Shown piece after piece: positions 1 to 7,349 of a stretch of DNA of 14,620 bases. Origin of the DNA: an uncultured Porphyromonadaceae bacterium. Lineage in GTDB: Bacteria; Bacteroidota; Bacteroidia; Bacteroidales; Muribaculaceae. Every line of letters starts with the position of its first letter. Positions within the stretch are counted from its first letter, which is position 1. The DNA lies in the NCBI GenBank assembly GCA_947166165.1, contig CAMVDK010000050.1, forward strand, positions 1 to 14,620, written 5' to 3'. Made by a program: the position numbers and the translations under genes. The notes below the pieces were generated by a model, which saw only the letters and a list, made by a program, of their open reading frames with translations, had not been told where the DNA came from and did no database searches.

Positions 1-31
1 AAAGTGGCTTTGCCCCTTTAGGAAACTTGAG

Positions 32-62
32 GATTAGGGATGAAAGATTAGGGATTAGGGAT
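32..62. repeat. Short TTAGGGA-type direct repeats
   Basis: GATTAGGGAT occurs three times, at 32-41, 46-55 and 53-62, the last two overlapping so that the heptamer unit GATTAGG is in tandem. The array ends exactly where recognisable GH92 coding sequence begins, and it supplies an in-frame TAG (56-58) for that frame. It may be an intergenic repeat that marks a deletion or insertion boundary. The array is too short to assign to a named repeat family. Confidence 0.6.
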
Positions 63-379
63 GCGGCATTTCCCCCGACGGCATCAACGGCAACGACGAC
101 TGCGGCCAGATGTCGGCATGGCTGTTGCTGTCGACCATGGGCTTCTATCCCGTCACGCCGGGCAGCACGCAGTATGCCCTCGGGGCCGCCCATGTGCCGC
201 ACATCGCGCTCCAGCTCCAGCGCCCCCGCCCGCACACGCTGCACATCGTCACCCGTGGCAACGCCGCCCCCGGCCGCCTGCTGCGGGTGGAAGTCGACGG
301 CCAGGCGCTGCCCACGCCCTTCATCACCCACCAGCAGCTCACCACCGCCCGCCGCATCACCTTTGTCTTCACCGACTGA
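62..379 (+). pseudogene. C-terminal remnant of a GH92 alpha-mannosidase
   Basis: Read in the frame of the ATG at 110, the translation upstream includes G-I-N-G-N-D-D-C-G-Q-M-S-A-W and then GFYPVTPGS, the hallmark of the GH92 catalytic domain near its C-terminus. In the family the GNDDxGQMSAW segment carries active-site acidic residues. GH92 enzymes are exo-acting, calcium-dependent alpha-mannosidases, normally about 700-760 residues long and secreted. Only about 105 residues are left here, ending at a TGA at 377-379. Homology stops at about 62, where an in-frame TAG and a short repeat array begin, and no start codon lies before the conserved motif, so I call it a 5'-truncated relic. The missing part could lie elsewhere in the genome, or the join could be an assembly error. 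Confidence 0.8.
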
Positions 380-426
380 AGGGCCGAAAATAGCTGCCGG
401 CGTGCCTTCGTTCACAAAAATATGGT

Positions 427-434
427 TAACTTTG
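427..434 (+). promoter_or_regulatory. Candidate Bacteroidota -7 box (TAACTTTG)
   Basis: TAACTTTG matches the TAnnTTTG core used by the main Bacteroidota sigma factor. No good TTTG -33 box sits 19-21 bases upstream, and no gene starts for 300 bases downstream. It could be a relic or drive an unseen transcript. Confidence 0.3.
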
Positions 435-659
435 CGGCAGGTTACGGAGCCACGGTTGTGAGCCCTGGCGGCTGCCGGTGCCGCTGTCGTGCCGCCATGG
501 GGCGCGGCGCTGTCAAGACCCGCCCTGCGTCACAGCGACAGTCATACCCGCTTTCCGCGTCACCCGGCAGGCAAAATGGGTGCATTTTGTAGGAAAACTG
601 AGGCTTGCCGGATGCTATTTTTAGGGCAGTGAGTGCCATTGGTTGTGGATAGTGCTAGG

Positions 660-667
660 TAATTTTG
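660..667 (+). promoter_or_regulatory. Candidate -7 box (TAATTTTG) for the GH3 hybrid operon
   Basis: TAATTTTG fits TAnnTTTG and lies 65 bases before the start codon at 733, a normal leader length. A TTGG at 639-642 is 17 bases upstream, slightly closer than the usual 19-21, so the -33 element is weak. This is the best visible promoter for the run of genes from 733 to 4966. Confidence 0.45.
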
Positions 668-732
668 CGCCATGACTGCTATGCCCGCATCCACGCGCGT
701 GTGCCGGGCTGCCTAAAAAAACTGCTTGAACG

Positions 733-2250
733 ATGAAACAAGACTCGAATCTCCTTCCCGCCGTGCTGCTGGCCGCGCTGAGCGTGCTGCTGTCGGCAAC
801 GATGCCGGCACAGGCCGCCGAGGTGGCCTGCGGCAAATGGACGGTGCGCTACGACGACGCGGCGCACAACGTGACGCTGCTCAAAAACGGCACGCCGGTG
901 CTGAGCGAGGTGAGCTCACGCTTCAAATTCGGCGGCACTGTCTACCAGACGTCGAGCTACGGCAGCGGCGGCACGCTGGCCGACGAGCCGCTGACCGATG
1001 CCGTGGGCAGCGGCCGGCGCCTGACCATCACCTACAACGGCCCATCGGCCTCGCTGCCGGTGGTGGAGCAGAACTACTACCTCTATGCCGACGCCGACTA
1101 TGTGCTCACCGACGTCGTGCTGCGCATGCCCGGCGGCCAGCGGCTGGAGAGCAACTATATCGCCCCGGTGATTCCGCGCGCGCCCTTCTCGGCCCGCTGG
1201 ACCACCGAACTGTGTCCCACCGTGACGGGCAACTATATCATCAACCTGCGCACCGACGACGGCTGCCGCATGTGGATCGATGGCAAACAGGTGCTCGACG
1301 CCTGGGTGTCGCACCCCGCCACCGACAATGTGGCCGAGGTCACCCTCGAGGCCGGACGGCGCTACCATGTGGTGATAGAGTATTTCGACGGCGGTGGCGA
1401 TGCCTATGCCCGCCTGCTGTGGAAGGCCCCCAACGTGAGCAAGACGAGCCGCATCGAGTACTTCGGCGACGCCGGCAAGGCCGCGCGCGAGTGCGACGCC
1501 GTGGTGGCCGTGCTGGGCATCGACAAGAGCATCGAGCGCGAGGGACAGGACCGCTACACGCTCGACCTGCCCGCCGACCAGCGCGAGTTCATACAGGAGC
1601 TTTACCGCATCAATCCGCGCACCGTGGTGGTGCTCGTGGCCGGCAGCTCGCTGGCGTTGAACTGGATCGACGCCCATGTGCCGGCGGTGCTCGACGCCTG
1701 GTATCCCGGCGAGCAGGGCGGCACGGCAGTGGCCGAGGCGCTCTTTGGCGACTACAACCCCGGCGGACGCCTGCCGCTCACCTTCTACCGTTTGACCGAC
1801 GACCTGCCCGCCTTCGACGACTACTCGCTCACCGGCGCGTCCGGGCGCACCTATCAGTACTTCACCGGCAAGCCGCTCTATGAGTTCGGCTACGGCCTGA
1901 GCTACACCACCTTCCGCTACAGCCAGCTCGCCACGCGCGACTTGGGCGAGAGCGTGGAGGTGACCTTCACGGTGGCCAACACCGGCAAGCGCGACGGCGA
2001 CGAGGTGGCACAAGTGTATGTGCACTATCCCGCCACGGGCACCTATATGCCCATCAAGCAGCTGCGGGGCTTCGAGCGCGTGCACATCGCCCGAGGAAAG
2101 AAGCAGGCCGTGCGCGTCGTCATCCCGAAAAAGGAACTCCGCTACTGGGACGAGAACAGGCGCGCCTTTGTCACTCCCAAGGGCCAGTACACCATCATGG
2201 TGGGCTCGTCGTCGGAGCGAATCCACTTGCAATCCGACATCAACCTGTGA
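733..2250 (+). CDS. Secreted hybrid: alpha-galactosidase-like N-terminus fused to PA14 and C-terminal half of GH3
   Basis: The 505-residue product starts with a signal peptide (hydrophobic residues about 8-28, AQAA cleavage region). Residues about 30-146 resemble the N-terminal beta-sandwich of large secreted GH36-like alpha-galactosidases of Bacteroidota ('NYYLYADADYVLTDVVL', 'SNYIAPV'); this match is from memory and moderate. From about residue 150 (FSARWT) it becomes a PA14 carbohydrate-binding module (TGNYIINLRTDDGCRMWIDG), then the GH3 C-terminal alpha/beta sandwich (DAVVAVLGID, WYPGEQGGTAVAEALFGDYNPGGRLPLTF, EFGYGLSYTTF) and a fibronectin-III-like tail. GH3 beta-glucosidases keep their nucleophile aspartate in an N-terminal barrel that is absent here, so hydrolysis is unlikely. 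The join is in frame and falls inside PA14. It begins a tight gene run; DUF1573 follows after 8 bases. It may act as a binding protein, or be a decayed gene. Confidence 0.75.
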   Translation: MKQDSNLLPAVLLAALSVLLSATMPAQAAEVACGKWTVRYDDAAHNVTLLKNGTPVLSEVSSRFKFGGTVYQTSSYGSGGTLADEPLTDAVGSGRRLTITYNGPSASLPVVEQNYYLYADADYVLTDVVLRMPGGQRLESNYIAPVIPRAPFSARWTTELCPTVTGNYIINLRTDDGCRMWIDGKQVLDAWVSHPATDNVAEVTLEAGRRYHVVIEYFDGGGDAYARLLWKAPNVSKTSRIEYFGDAGKAARECDAVVAVLGIDKSIEREGQDRYTLDLPADQREFIQELYRINPRTVVVLVAGSSLALNWIDAHVPAVLDAWYPGEQGGTAVAEALFGDYNPGGRLPLTFYRLTDDLPAFDDYSLTGASGRTYQYFTGKPLYEFGYGLSYTTFRYSQLATRDLGESVEVTFTVANTGKRDGDEVAQVYVHYPATGTYMPIKQLRGFERVHIARGKKQAVRVVIPKKELRYWDENRRAFVTPKGQYTIMVGSSSERIHLQSDINL

Positions 2251-2258
2251 GACGACCT

Positions 2259-2681
2259 ATGCTGAACCGACTGCGCACCTACTGCCTTTTGCTAGCCTCG
2301 TCGGCTTGTGCCACCACCGTGTGGGCGGCTGAACGCGACTTGGAGCCGAGCCTCGAGTTTGCCGATACCGTCTGCTGCCTGGGGCGCATCGCCGTGGGCA
2401 GCGGCAGCCATGAGTGCCGGTTCGAGTTCACCAACCGTTCCGACAGCACGGTGAGCATCGTGGGGGCCTTGTCGGCCTGCGGATGCACCGTGCCCACCTA
2501 TCCCAAGCAACCCCTGGCCCCGGGCCAGAAGGGCGTGGTGACCGTGACCTACGACGCCACCGGCCGGCCGGCAGGCGCGATCGACAAGGTCATCACGCTC
2601 ATCACCACCGGCCAGCCCGAGCGCATCGGTCTGCGCATCACTGGCGAGGCTTTCTCGCTTCAAAACACTTTCAACCAATGA
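2259..2681 (+). CDS. DUF1573 secreted protein
   Basis: A 140-residue protein with an N-terminal signal peptide (hydrophobic to about residue 22, VWAA) and one DUF1573 domain. The family's hallmarks are visible: FTNRSDSTVSI, SACGCTVP, APGQKGVVTVTYD, GRPAGAIDKVITLITTG. The domain has an immunoglobulin-like fold found in many Bacteroidota envelope proteins, and its function is poorly defined. A GTG at 2247 would extend the frame by four residues and overlap the preceding stop; I prefer the ATG at 2259 because the signal peptide then starts in the usual way (MLNRLR). Its stop overlaps the manA start (ATGA at 2678-2681), so translation of the two is probably coupled. Confidence 0.85.
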   Translation: MLNRLRTYCLLLASSACATTVWAAERDLEPSLEFADTVCCLGRIAVGSGSHECRFEFTNRSDSTVSIVGALSACGCTVPTYPKQPLAPGQKGVVTVTYDATGRPAGAIDKVITLITTGQPERIGLRITGEAFSLQNTFNQ

Positions 2682-3667
2682 ACAAAAACGCTTTACAACC
2701 CTTCAAGTTCCAACCCTTGCTCAAACCCGTGCTGTGGGGCGGTCGTCGCATTGCCGCGCTCAAGCACCTGCCCGACGATGGCCAGCCCATCGGCGAGAGT
2801 TGGGAGATTTCGCCCATGGCGGGCCGCGAGTCGGTGGTGGCGCAGGGTCCCGACGCGGGGCTGACGCTCACCGAGCTCACCGCCCGCCATGGCGAGCGGC
2901 TGCTCGGCAGCGACGTGGCCCGGCGCCACGGCGGCCGGTTCCCGCTGCTGGTCAAAATTATCGACGCCTGCCGTCCGCTCTCTATACAGGTGCATCCTGG
3001 CGATGCGCTGGCCGCCGAGCGGCACCACAGCCCTGGCAAGACCGAGATGTGGTATGTGGTCGACGCGCAGCCCGAGGCCGTGATCATGGCCGGCCTCAAG
3101 CAGGCGCTCACACCGTCGCAGTTCGAGTCGCTGGCGCGCCAGGGCGAGCTGGAGCAGGTGGTGGTGCACTACCGCCCCATAGCCGGCGACGTGTTCTTTC
3201 TGCCCGCCGGCACGGTGCACAGCATCGGAGCCGGCAACCTGCTGGTGGAAATCCAGCAGGCCAGCGACGTCACCTACCGTCTCTACGACTATGGCCGCGT
3301 GGATGTCGACGGCCATCCGCGCCAGTTGCACATCGACGAGGCGCTCGCCGCCGTGCACTGCGCCCCCGACGCCGGCATCGCATCGCATTGCGACCCCACC
3401 ACCCCGGGCCTCACGCGCCTGGTGGAGTGCCGCCACTTTGTGGCCTCGCTGCTCACCGTCGACGGCCGCCACCGCCTCGAGTGGGAGCCGATGCGCTCGT
3501 TTGTGGCGCTCGTGGCCACCCGCGGGCAGCTCGACGTGGTCACCGACGGCCAGTGCCACACCCCGCTGGCCATGGGCGAGAGCATGCTCATCGCAGCCTG
3601 CACACGCACTATCGAGGTGGCCGGAACGGGCCAGGCCGTCATGACCTATATTCCGCATAACCAATAA
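2678..3667 (+). CDS. manA: Mannose-6-phosphate isomerase, class I
   Basis: This enzyme interconverts mannose 6-phosphate and fructose 6-phosphate in the cytoplasm with a bound metal, usually zinc. The 329-residue protein is the short form of the type I family (about 310-330 residues, like the Bacillus enzymes). Visible motifs: VLWGGRRI near the N-terminus, QVHP with ligands Gln104 and His106, KTEMWY with Glu123, PAGTVHSIG with His181, and TYRLYDYGR carrying the catalytic Arg at about 201. All expected metal ligands are present and there is no signal peptide. It starts within the stop of the DUF1573 gene. Its position beside a GH92 mannosidase remnant fits a former mannose-use cluster, where released mannose would be phosphorylated and passed to this enzyme. 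Confidence 0.93.
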   Translation: MNKNALQPFKFQPLLKPVLWGGRRIAALKHLPDDGQPIGESWEISPMAGRESVVAQGPDAGLTLTELTARHGERLLGSDVARRHGGRFPLLVKIIDACRPLSIQVHPGDALAAERHHSPGKTEMWYVVDAQPEAVIMAGLKQALTPSQFESLARQGELEQVVVHYRPIAGDVFFLPAGTVHSIGAGNLLVEIQQASDVTYRLYDYGRVDVDGHPRQLHIDEALAAVHCAPDAGIASHCDPTTPGLTRLVECRHFVASLLTVDGRHRLEWEPMRSFVALVATRGQLDVVTDGQCHTPLAMGESMLIAACTRTIEVAGTGQAVMTYIPHNQ

Positions 3668-3688
3668 CCGATTCAGTATCATGCCGCT

Positions 3689-4378
3689 ATGAATTCCTGT
3701 TGCAACCATCTGCGAGGCGCGCTGACTGTGGTGCTGATGTGCCTCGCTTTGGCCACCACCGCCCAGAAGCGGCTCATGGTGTTCACCGACCCGCACTTGC
3801 TCGCTCCGGGGCTCTTCCAGCCCTCGAGCACAGCCCTGCAGGACGATCTGGCGGGCGACAACAAGATGTTCGACCTGTCGAACGAAATCATGCAGGCCCT
3901 GGTCGACCGCGTGCTTGCCGAGCGCCCCGACGCCGTGCTCGTGGCTGGCGACCTCACCAAGCAGGGCGCCAAGCTCAGCCACCTGGCCATGGCCGACTAC
4001 CTGCACCAAATCACCGCTGCCGGCATCAAGGTGTGTGTGATTCCGGGCAACCACGACGTGAACAACACGCAGGCCGTGCGCTACGACGGTGCCAACCGCT
4101 ATCCCGCCGCCACGGTCAAGAGCACCGAGTTTGCCGACATCTATGCCGACATGGGCTATGCCACCGCCCTGGCGCGCGACCCCAACTCGCTGAGCTACGT
4201 GGCCGAGCCGGTGCCTGGCCTGCGCCTGATTGCCATCGACGACAACCGCTGCACCGCCCGCGACCGCAACACCAGCCTCAACGCCAACGGCCTGACCATG
4301 GGCACCCGCTCGTGGGTGCTCGCGCAGGTCGACGTGTCGGACCTCAACCGGCTCATCAACCTGATTTTGAACCACTGA
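3689..4378 (+). CDS. Truncated secreted metallophosphoesterase with a half dockerin-like tail
   Basis: The first 25 residues form a signal peptide (ALTVVLMCLALATTAQ). Calcineurin-like phosphoesterase motifs follow: D34-P-H36, GDLT at 87-90, and GNHD at 120-123. The later motif with conserved histidines (GHxH type) is missing, because recognisable homology stops at about residue 212 (RSWVLAQ). The last 17 residues, VDVSDLNRLINLILNH, look like the second half of a dockerin or EF-hand-like repeat found at the C-terminus of many secreted Bacteroidales proteins. Such phosphoesterases are usually around 500 residues in this order, so at 229 residues an internal deletion joining two reading frames is likely. 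Catalytic activity is doubtful without the distal metal ligands. It lies 21 bases after manA and 7 bases before the GH43 relic. Confidence 0.75.
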   Translation: MNSCCNHLRGALTVVLMCLALATTAQKRLMVFTDPHLLAPGLFQPSSTALQDDLAGDNKMFDLSNEIMQALVDRVLAERPDAVLVAGDLTKQGAKLSHLAMADYLHQITAAGIKVCVIPGNHDVNNTQAVRYDGANRYPAATVKSTEFADIYADMGYATALARDPNSLSYVAEPVPGLRLIAIDDNRCTARDRNTSLNANGLTMGTRSWVLAQVDVSDLNRLINLILNH

Positions 4379-4385
4379 CCCCATC

Positions 4386-4966
4386 ATGCGACCTCATTTC
4401 ACCCTCATCGCGCCTGTTGTGCTCGCCGTTGTGGCCCTGGCGTCGTGCCGCACCTCCACGAGTGTGCAGCTGCCCCCCAACCCCTCGAGGGGGCAGGTGG
4501 ATGGGACATGATCGACCCCGCCATCTTTGTCGACGACGACGGCTAGGCCTATTTCTACTACGGCGGCGGCAGCCACTGCTACGGTGCGCGCCTGCGCGAC
4601 GACATGCTCGGCCTCGCCGAGCCGCTGCGCGACATGGAGGGCCTCGACGACTTCCACGAAGCCGCATGGGTGCATAAGCGCGGCGGAATGTACTACCTCA
4701 CCTATGCCGACAACCGTCAGAACGCCAACCAGCTGCGCTATGCCATGAGCCGTTCGCCGCTCGGGCCGTGGCAGAGCAAAGGCGTCATTCTCAACCCCAC
4801 CAGCTGCTCGATGAGCCACGGCTCCATCGTTGAGTTCAAGGGTCAGTGGTACCTTCTCTACCACAACAGCGACCTCTCGGGCGGAAGGCCCGAGCTGCGC
4901 TCCATCTGCATCGACCCCCTCTACTACAACCCCGACGGCACCATCCGCCGCGTGGTGCAGCACTGA
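4386..4966 (+). pseudogene. Broken GH43 lipoprotein gene
   Basis: The ATG at 4386 opens a lipoprotein signal (VVLAVVALASC, lipobox LASC with Cys at residue 21), but this frame stops at TGA 4509-4511. The GH43 sequence continues in another frame: IDPAIFVDDDG, then a TAG at 4547-4549 where the family usually has Gln or Asn, then YFYYGGGSHCYGA, HEAAWVH (with the general-acid Glu), SHGSIVEF, WYLLYHNSDLSGG, ending at TGA 4964-4966. GH43 enzymes are five-bladed propellers of about 300 residues acting as beta-xylosidases or arabinofuranosidases. The first blades with the catalytic base Asp are missing. So there is a deletion, a frameshift and an amber stop; a GC hairpin sits exactly at the join. A shorter protein could start at the ATG at 4604, but it would not be catalytic. 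Confidence 0.85.
4470..4496. repeat. GC hairpin at the GH43 break point
   Basis: CTGCCCCC (4470-4477) and GGGGGCAG (4489-4496) form an 8-bp perfect stem around an 11-base loop; inside lies the 12-base palindrome CCCCTCGAGGGG (4481-4492). It lies between the lipoprotein signal sequence and the surviving GH43 part. It resembles an intergenic repeat or a terminator remnant without a T tract, and may mark where the deletion occurred. Confidence 0.6.
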
Positions 4967-5001
4967 GCCACTGCATTCTTTGCAGCTTGCCCGCGAGGTT
5001 C

Positions 5002-6429
5002 TCAGTGGCCTGCCAGCACTTTTGCCGTCGACGTGCTGCCGTCGGCGTAGGTGGTCACTTTGATGTTGACCCCATTCCACGGCTGAGCGCTGCGCATGCC
5101 GGCCATGTTGACGTATTCCACCTTGACCACCTCTTTTTCAACCGCAACCACATCGGCGCCGGTGATGGGGACCGACGGCACGTGGTTGTTGAACCACTCG
5201 ATGTTGGCCATCAGGGCCGATTTCAGCTTGTCCACCCGCACGGCAAGGGGGTCTTGATTGGTGTAACTCCATCGGGCCTTTTCCTGCTCGAACGCCTCGC
5301 CACAGAGCAGCAGATGCTCGTCGATGTATTCCATCCAGGGGGCGATTGCGCTTGGATAGAACTCATCCCAAGCCTGCCGAACTGCCTCGCAAAAGTCCGC
5401 GTCCTCAATCAATTCGCCTATCCAGTGCGGCGTGAAGCCATAGGACGTTTTCATCCGGAATGTGTAGTCGGTTTTGGCGCGTTGATTGCAGTTCATGTCC
5501 CATAGCGGGCCGGCCTTCCATCGGGCGTCATCTTCCAGGTCTTTGTGCAGATAGAAGCTGCCGTGAAATCCGTCGCTGTTGTCGAGCACCTCCTGGATGA
5601 TGAAAAACCGAGCCATGGCATCCACATCGACCAGTTCTTCCCACGTGCTGCCCTCTTTGTCATCGTCGTAGATGGCAGCGTTGATGTCCTGGAACTCGCC
5701 TATGAGCCATTGCCGCTGCGCCTGCGAGAGCGAGTCGGGCGAGTGGTAGGTGATGTTCAGATACCACGAACTGTTTTCCTTGACTCTGATTTGGTTGGGT
5801 TCGTAGTAGTTGTCCACCTCCACGAGCCAGCCATAAGGGATGGTGTTTTCATCGGTGTTCCAATTCGGTTGTTCATATATGTCGAGTCGGTTCTTGCCGA
5901 TGCGGTTCGTCTCGGTGAGCAGATACAGACCGAGGTAATCGCCGTTGAGCGTCACCTCTATGGGCCGGGTGGACGGTGTCCAGTCCAGGCCCATGACGAG
6001 GCCGAGATGCAAGCCCGCCACAGTGGGTTCGTGAAACTTCAGCAAGGCCCAGTGCTTGTTCTTGTTCATTCCCAGCAAGGGCTCTTTTTCGGCCAATTTG
6101 ATTTTGTAAGGCTTCTTGACCGACCGCCACGACGAGTGGCCCCTTCCTTTTATTTCAAGCGGCAAAGGACTCTCGGTCGAGCCCACATTATGCTCCGGAT
6201 TCTGATTGTCGACAATGTAATACGTTCCGGCCACGTATGTTGTTTTCGACGTGACGGGCTGGTGGTTTTCGGTCTCGATGTGCATGAAAGGCAATGTGCC
6301 CGTCTGCGCGTGCATCGGGAGCGCGGCGAGCAAAACAATGGCTGGCAGCGCCAGGCATGTAATCAAGTTCCAGACCATTGAGCGACCATAGCGCAAAGGG
6401 CTGTTGCGGTGACGAAAAGTATGAATCAT
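5002..6429 (-). CDS. Secreted CotH-family protein kinase-like protein
   Basis: The 475-residue protein is convergent with the GH43 relic (35 bases between stops). It starts with an export signal (hydrophobic residues about 19-39, MHAQ); Met18 is an alternative start giving a more typical signal peptide. The CotH kinase core is present in order: EIKGRGHSSWRSVKKPYKIKL (residues about 92-112, with the nucleotide-binding lysines), LLGM, VTLNGDYLGLYLLTE (159-173), FFIIQEVLDNSDG, SFYLHKD, and GPLWDMN (308-313). Many CotH proteins have WDxD there; the last residue is Asn, as I recall for many Bacteroidota members. Residues about 440-470 (MAGMRS...NGVNIKVTTYADGST) match a short C-terminal domain common on secreted Bacteroidales proteins. 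CotH of Bacillus phosphorylates spore coat proteins; the substrate here is unknown. No clear promoter is visible. GC content is lower than in neighbouring genes. Confidence 0.88.
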   Translation of the reverse strand: MIHTFRHRNSPLRYGRSMVWNLITCLALPAIVLLAALPMHAQTGTLPFMHIETENHQPVTSKTTYVAGTYYIVDNQNPEHNVGSTESPLPLEIKGRGHSSWRSVKKPYKIKLAEKEPLLGMNKNKHWALLKFHEPTVAGLHLGLVMGLDWTPSTRPIEVTLNGDYLGLYLLTETNRIGKNRLDIYEQPNWNTDENTIPYGWLVEVDNYYEPNQIRVKENSSWYLNITYHSPDSLSQAQRQWLIGEFQDINAAIYDDDKEGSTWEELVDVDAMARFFIIQEVLDNSDGFHGSFYLHKDLEDDARWKAGPLWDMNCNQRAKTDYTFRMKTSYGFTPHWIGELIEDADFCEAVRQAWDEFYPSAIAPWMEYIDEHLLLCGEAFEQEKARWSYTNQDPLAVRVDKLKSALMANIEWFNNHVPSVPITGADVVAVEKEVVKVEYVNMAGMRSAQPWNGVNIKVTTYADGSTSTAKVLAGH

Positions 6430-6627
6430 AAAGCAAAACTTCTTTCTCTAATGACAACCGGAGCCACGGTTTGCTGCATCAACATGGCATCTTTTATGTC
6501 TTTCGTTTTTTTGTGTAGCATTGCCGAAGCCGGGGATGGACCCCGCCCGATTGACGAAAAAATTGCACTTTGACGTGATGCTGCGCAAAGGATGGCCTAA
6601 AGTGTTGATTGTGGGAGTGTTTGCTGG

Positions 6628-6661
6628 ATTGGCCAACGGCTGCGGGTGTGGGCTGGCCAAT
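6628..6661 (+). terminator. Inverted repeat with T-rich tail before the methyltransferase fragment
   Basis: ATTGGCCA (6628-6635) and TGGCCAAT (6654-6661) form an 8-bp perfect stem with an 18-base loop, followed by AATTTCTATTTTTTG. This could be an intrinsic terminator on the + strand. It could also be a recombination-site-like repeat, because recognisable methyltransferase sequence starts only 20 bases further on. Confidence 0.4.
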
Positions 6662-6680
6662 AATTTCTATTTTTTGCTAC

Positions 6681-7349
6681 ATAAAAAAGATTTTGCAAGA
6701 CTTAGGTTATAAGGTTTTTAGCAACATTTTCAACACCAAAGACTTCCACCTACCACAAAGACGGAGCAGGGTTCTAATTTTTGCTACGCTTGATGAAATA
6801 AATGACGATTTTGAGAACGAATTTACATCTGAGAAAATAAGTAATTTCTTTGATTCAGTCTATAAAGAAACAAGCGTTTTGCATTTTGACACCACATTAG
6901 AACTTTTGGCTAAAAAGGTCGATAATAAATATTTCCTAAGTGAAAAGATTAAACCTACCATTCTTTCGGATGGTTCAGGCGGCTTCAAATCCCGCTCCGA
7001 TATTAACCAAATAATAGCGAGAACTCTAACCGCGAGTATGCACAAAATGCACTGCGCTTGTCAAGACAACTATTATAGTCAAAATTTCATTGATTCTAAT
7101 GGTGCTGACGACCCTGTGCGATATATGACCAAAGAAGAATTAGCGAAACTGGCAATCCGCAAATTAACTCCGCAAGAGGCATTTTTGCTCCAGGGTTTCC
7201 CTGCTGAATTTGCAACGAGAGCACAGCAAAGTAAAGTTGGCGATGGTGCTTTATACAAGCAGGCTGGAAATGCTGTAAGCGTTAATACAATCTATGCCGT
7301 ACTACATTTCTTGATTCAAAATAACAAAATCATAGACTATGCTATTTGA
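6681..7349 (+). pseudogene. 3' fragment of a C5-cytosine DNA methyltransferase
   Basis: The translation starts inside the family sequence at IKKILQDLGYKVF and LPQRRSRVLIF (motif VIII, QRR). It then runs through a target-recognition region to ARTLTAS and RKLTPQEAFLLQGFP (motif IX) and QAGNAVSV (motif X), ending naturally at TGA 7347-7349. Motifs I to VI are missing, including the PCQ loop with the catalytic cysteine and the ENV motif, so it cannot methylate DNA. No ATG or plausible start precedes motif VIII in this frame (only TTG at 6609). The stretch is strikingly AT-rich compared with its neighbours, which points to horizontal origin, probably from a restriction-modification system. Its stop overlaps the start of the GH36 frame by 11 bases. 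Confidence 0.85.

Larger units (their letters stand above)
380..732. other. Gene-free stretch ahead of the GH3 hybrid gene
   Basis: No open frame here has recognisable content. Two boxes fit the Bacteroidota promoter core TAnnTTTG (listed separately). The rest is GC-rich with stretches such as the one at 462-530 that may be leftover coding sequence from a decayed gene, but I recognise no protein in it. No RNA gene, CRISPR array or strong terminator is visible after the GH92 remnant. Confidence 0.5.

Noticed and set aside
32..62. True telomere repeat (TTAGGG)
   Set aside because: Only three short heptamer-spaced copies in a bacterial setting, not a hexamer array.
445..457. 13-base match CGGAGCCACGGTT at 445-457 and 6459-6471
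   Set aside because: A match of this length is expected by chance in a GC-rich 14.6-kb window, and the flanks do not match.
2247..2258. GTG start for the DUF1573 protein
   Set aside because: It adds four residues before a normal signal peptide and overlaps the preceding stop; the ATG at 2259 is more natural.
916..4387. Long minus-strand open frames opposite GH3/DUF1573/manA/phosphoesterase (916-2232 and 2693-4387)
   Set aside because: Low-complexity, His/Val/Gly/Ala-rich translations with no motifs, lying opposite genes with clear families; they are shadows produced by high GC.
6448..6712. Small open frames on both strands between CotH and the methyltransferase fragment
   Set aside because: No recognisable domain, and they span inverted repeats and a composition change; more likely non-coding.
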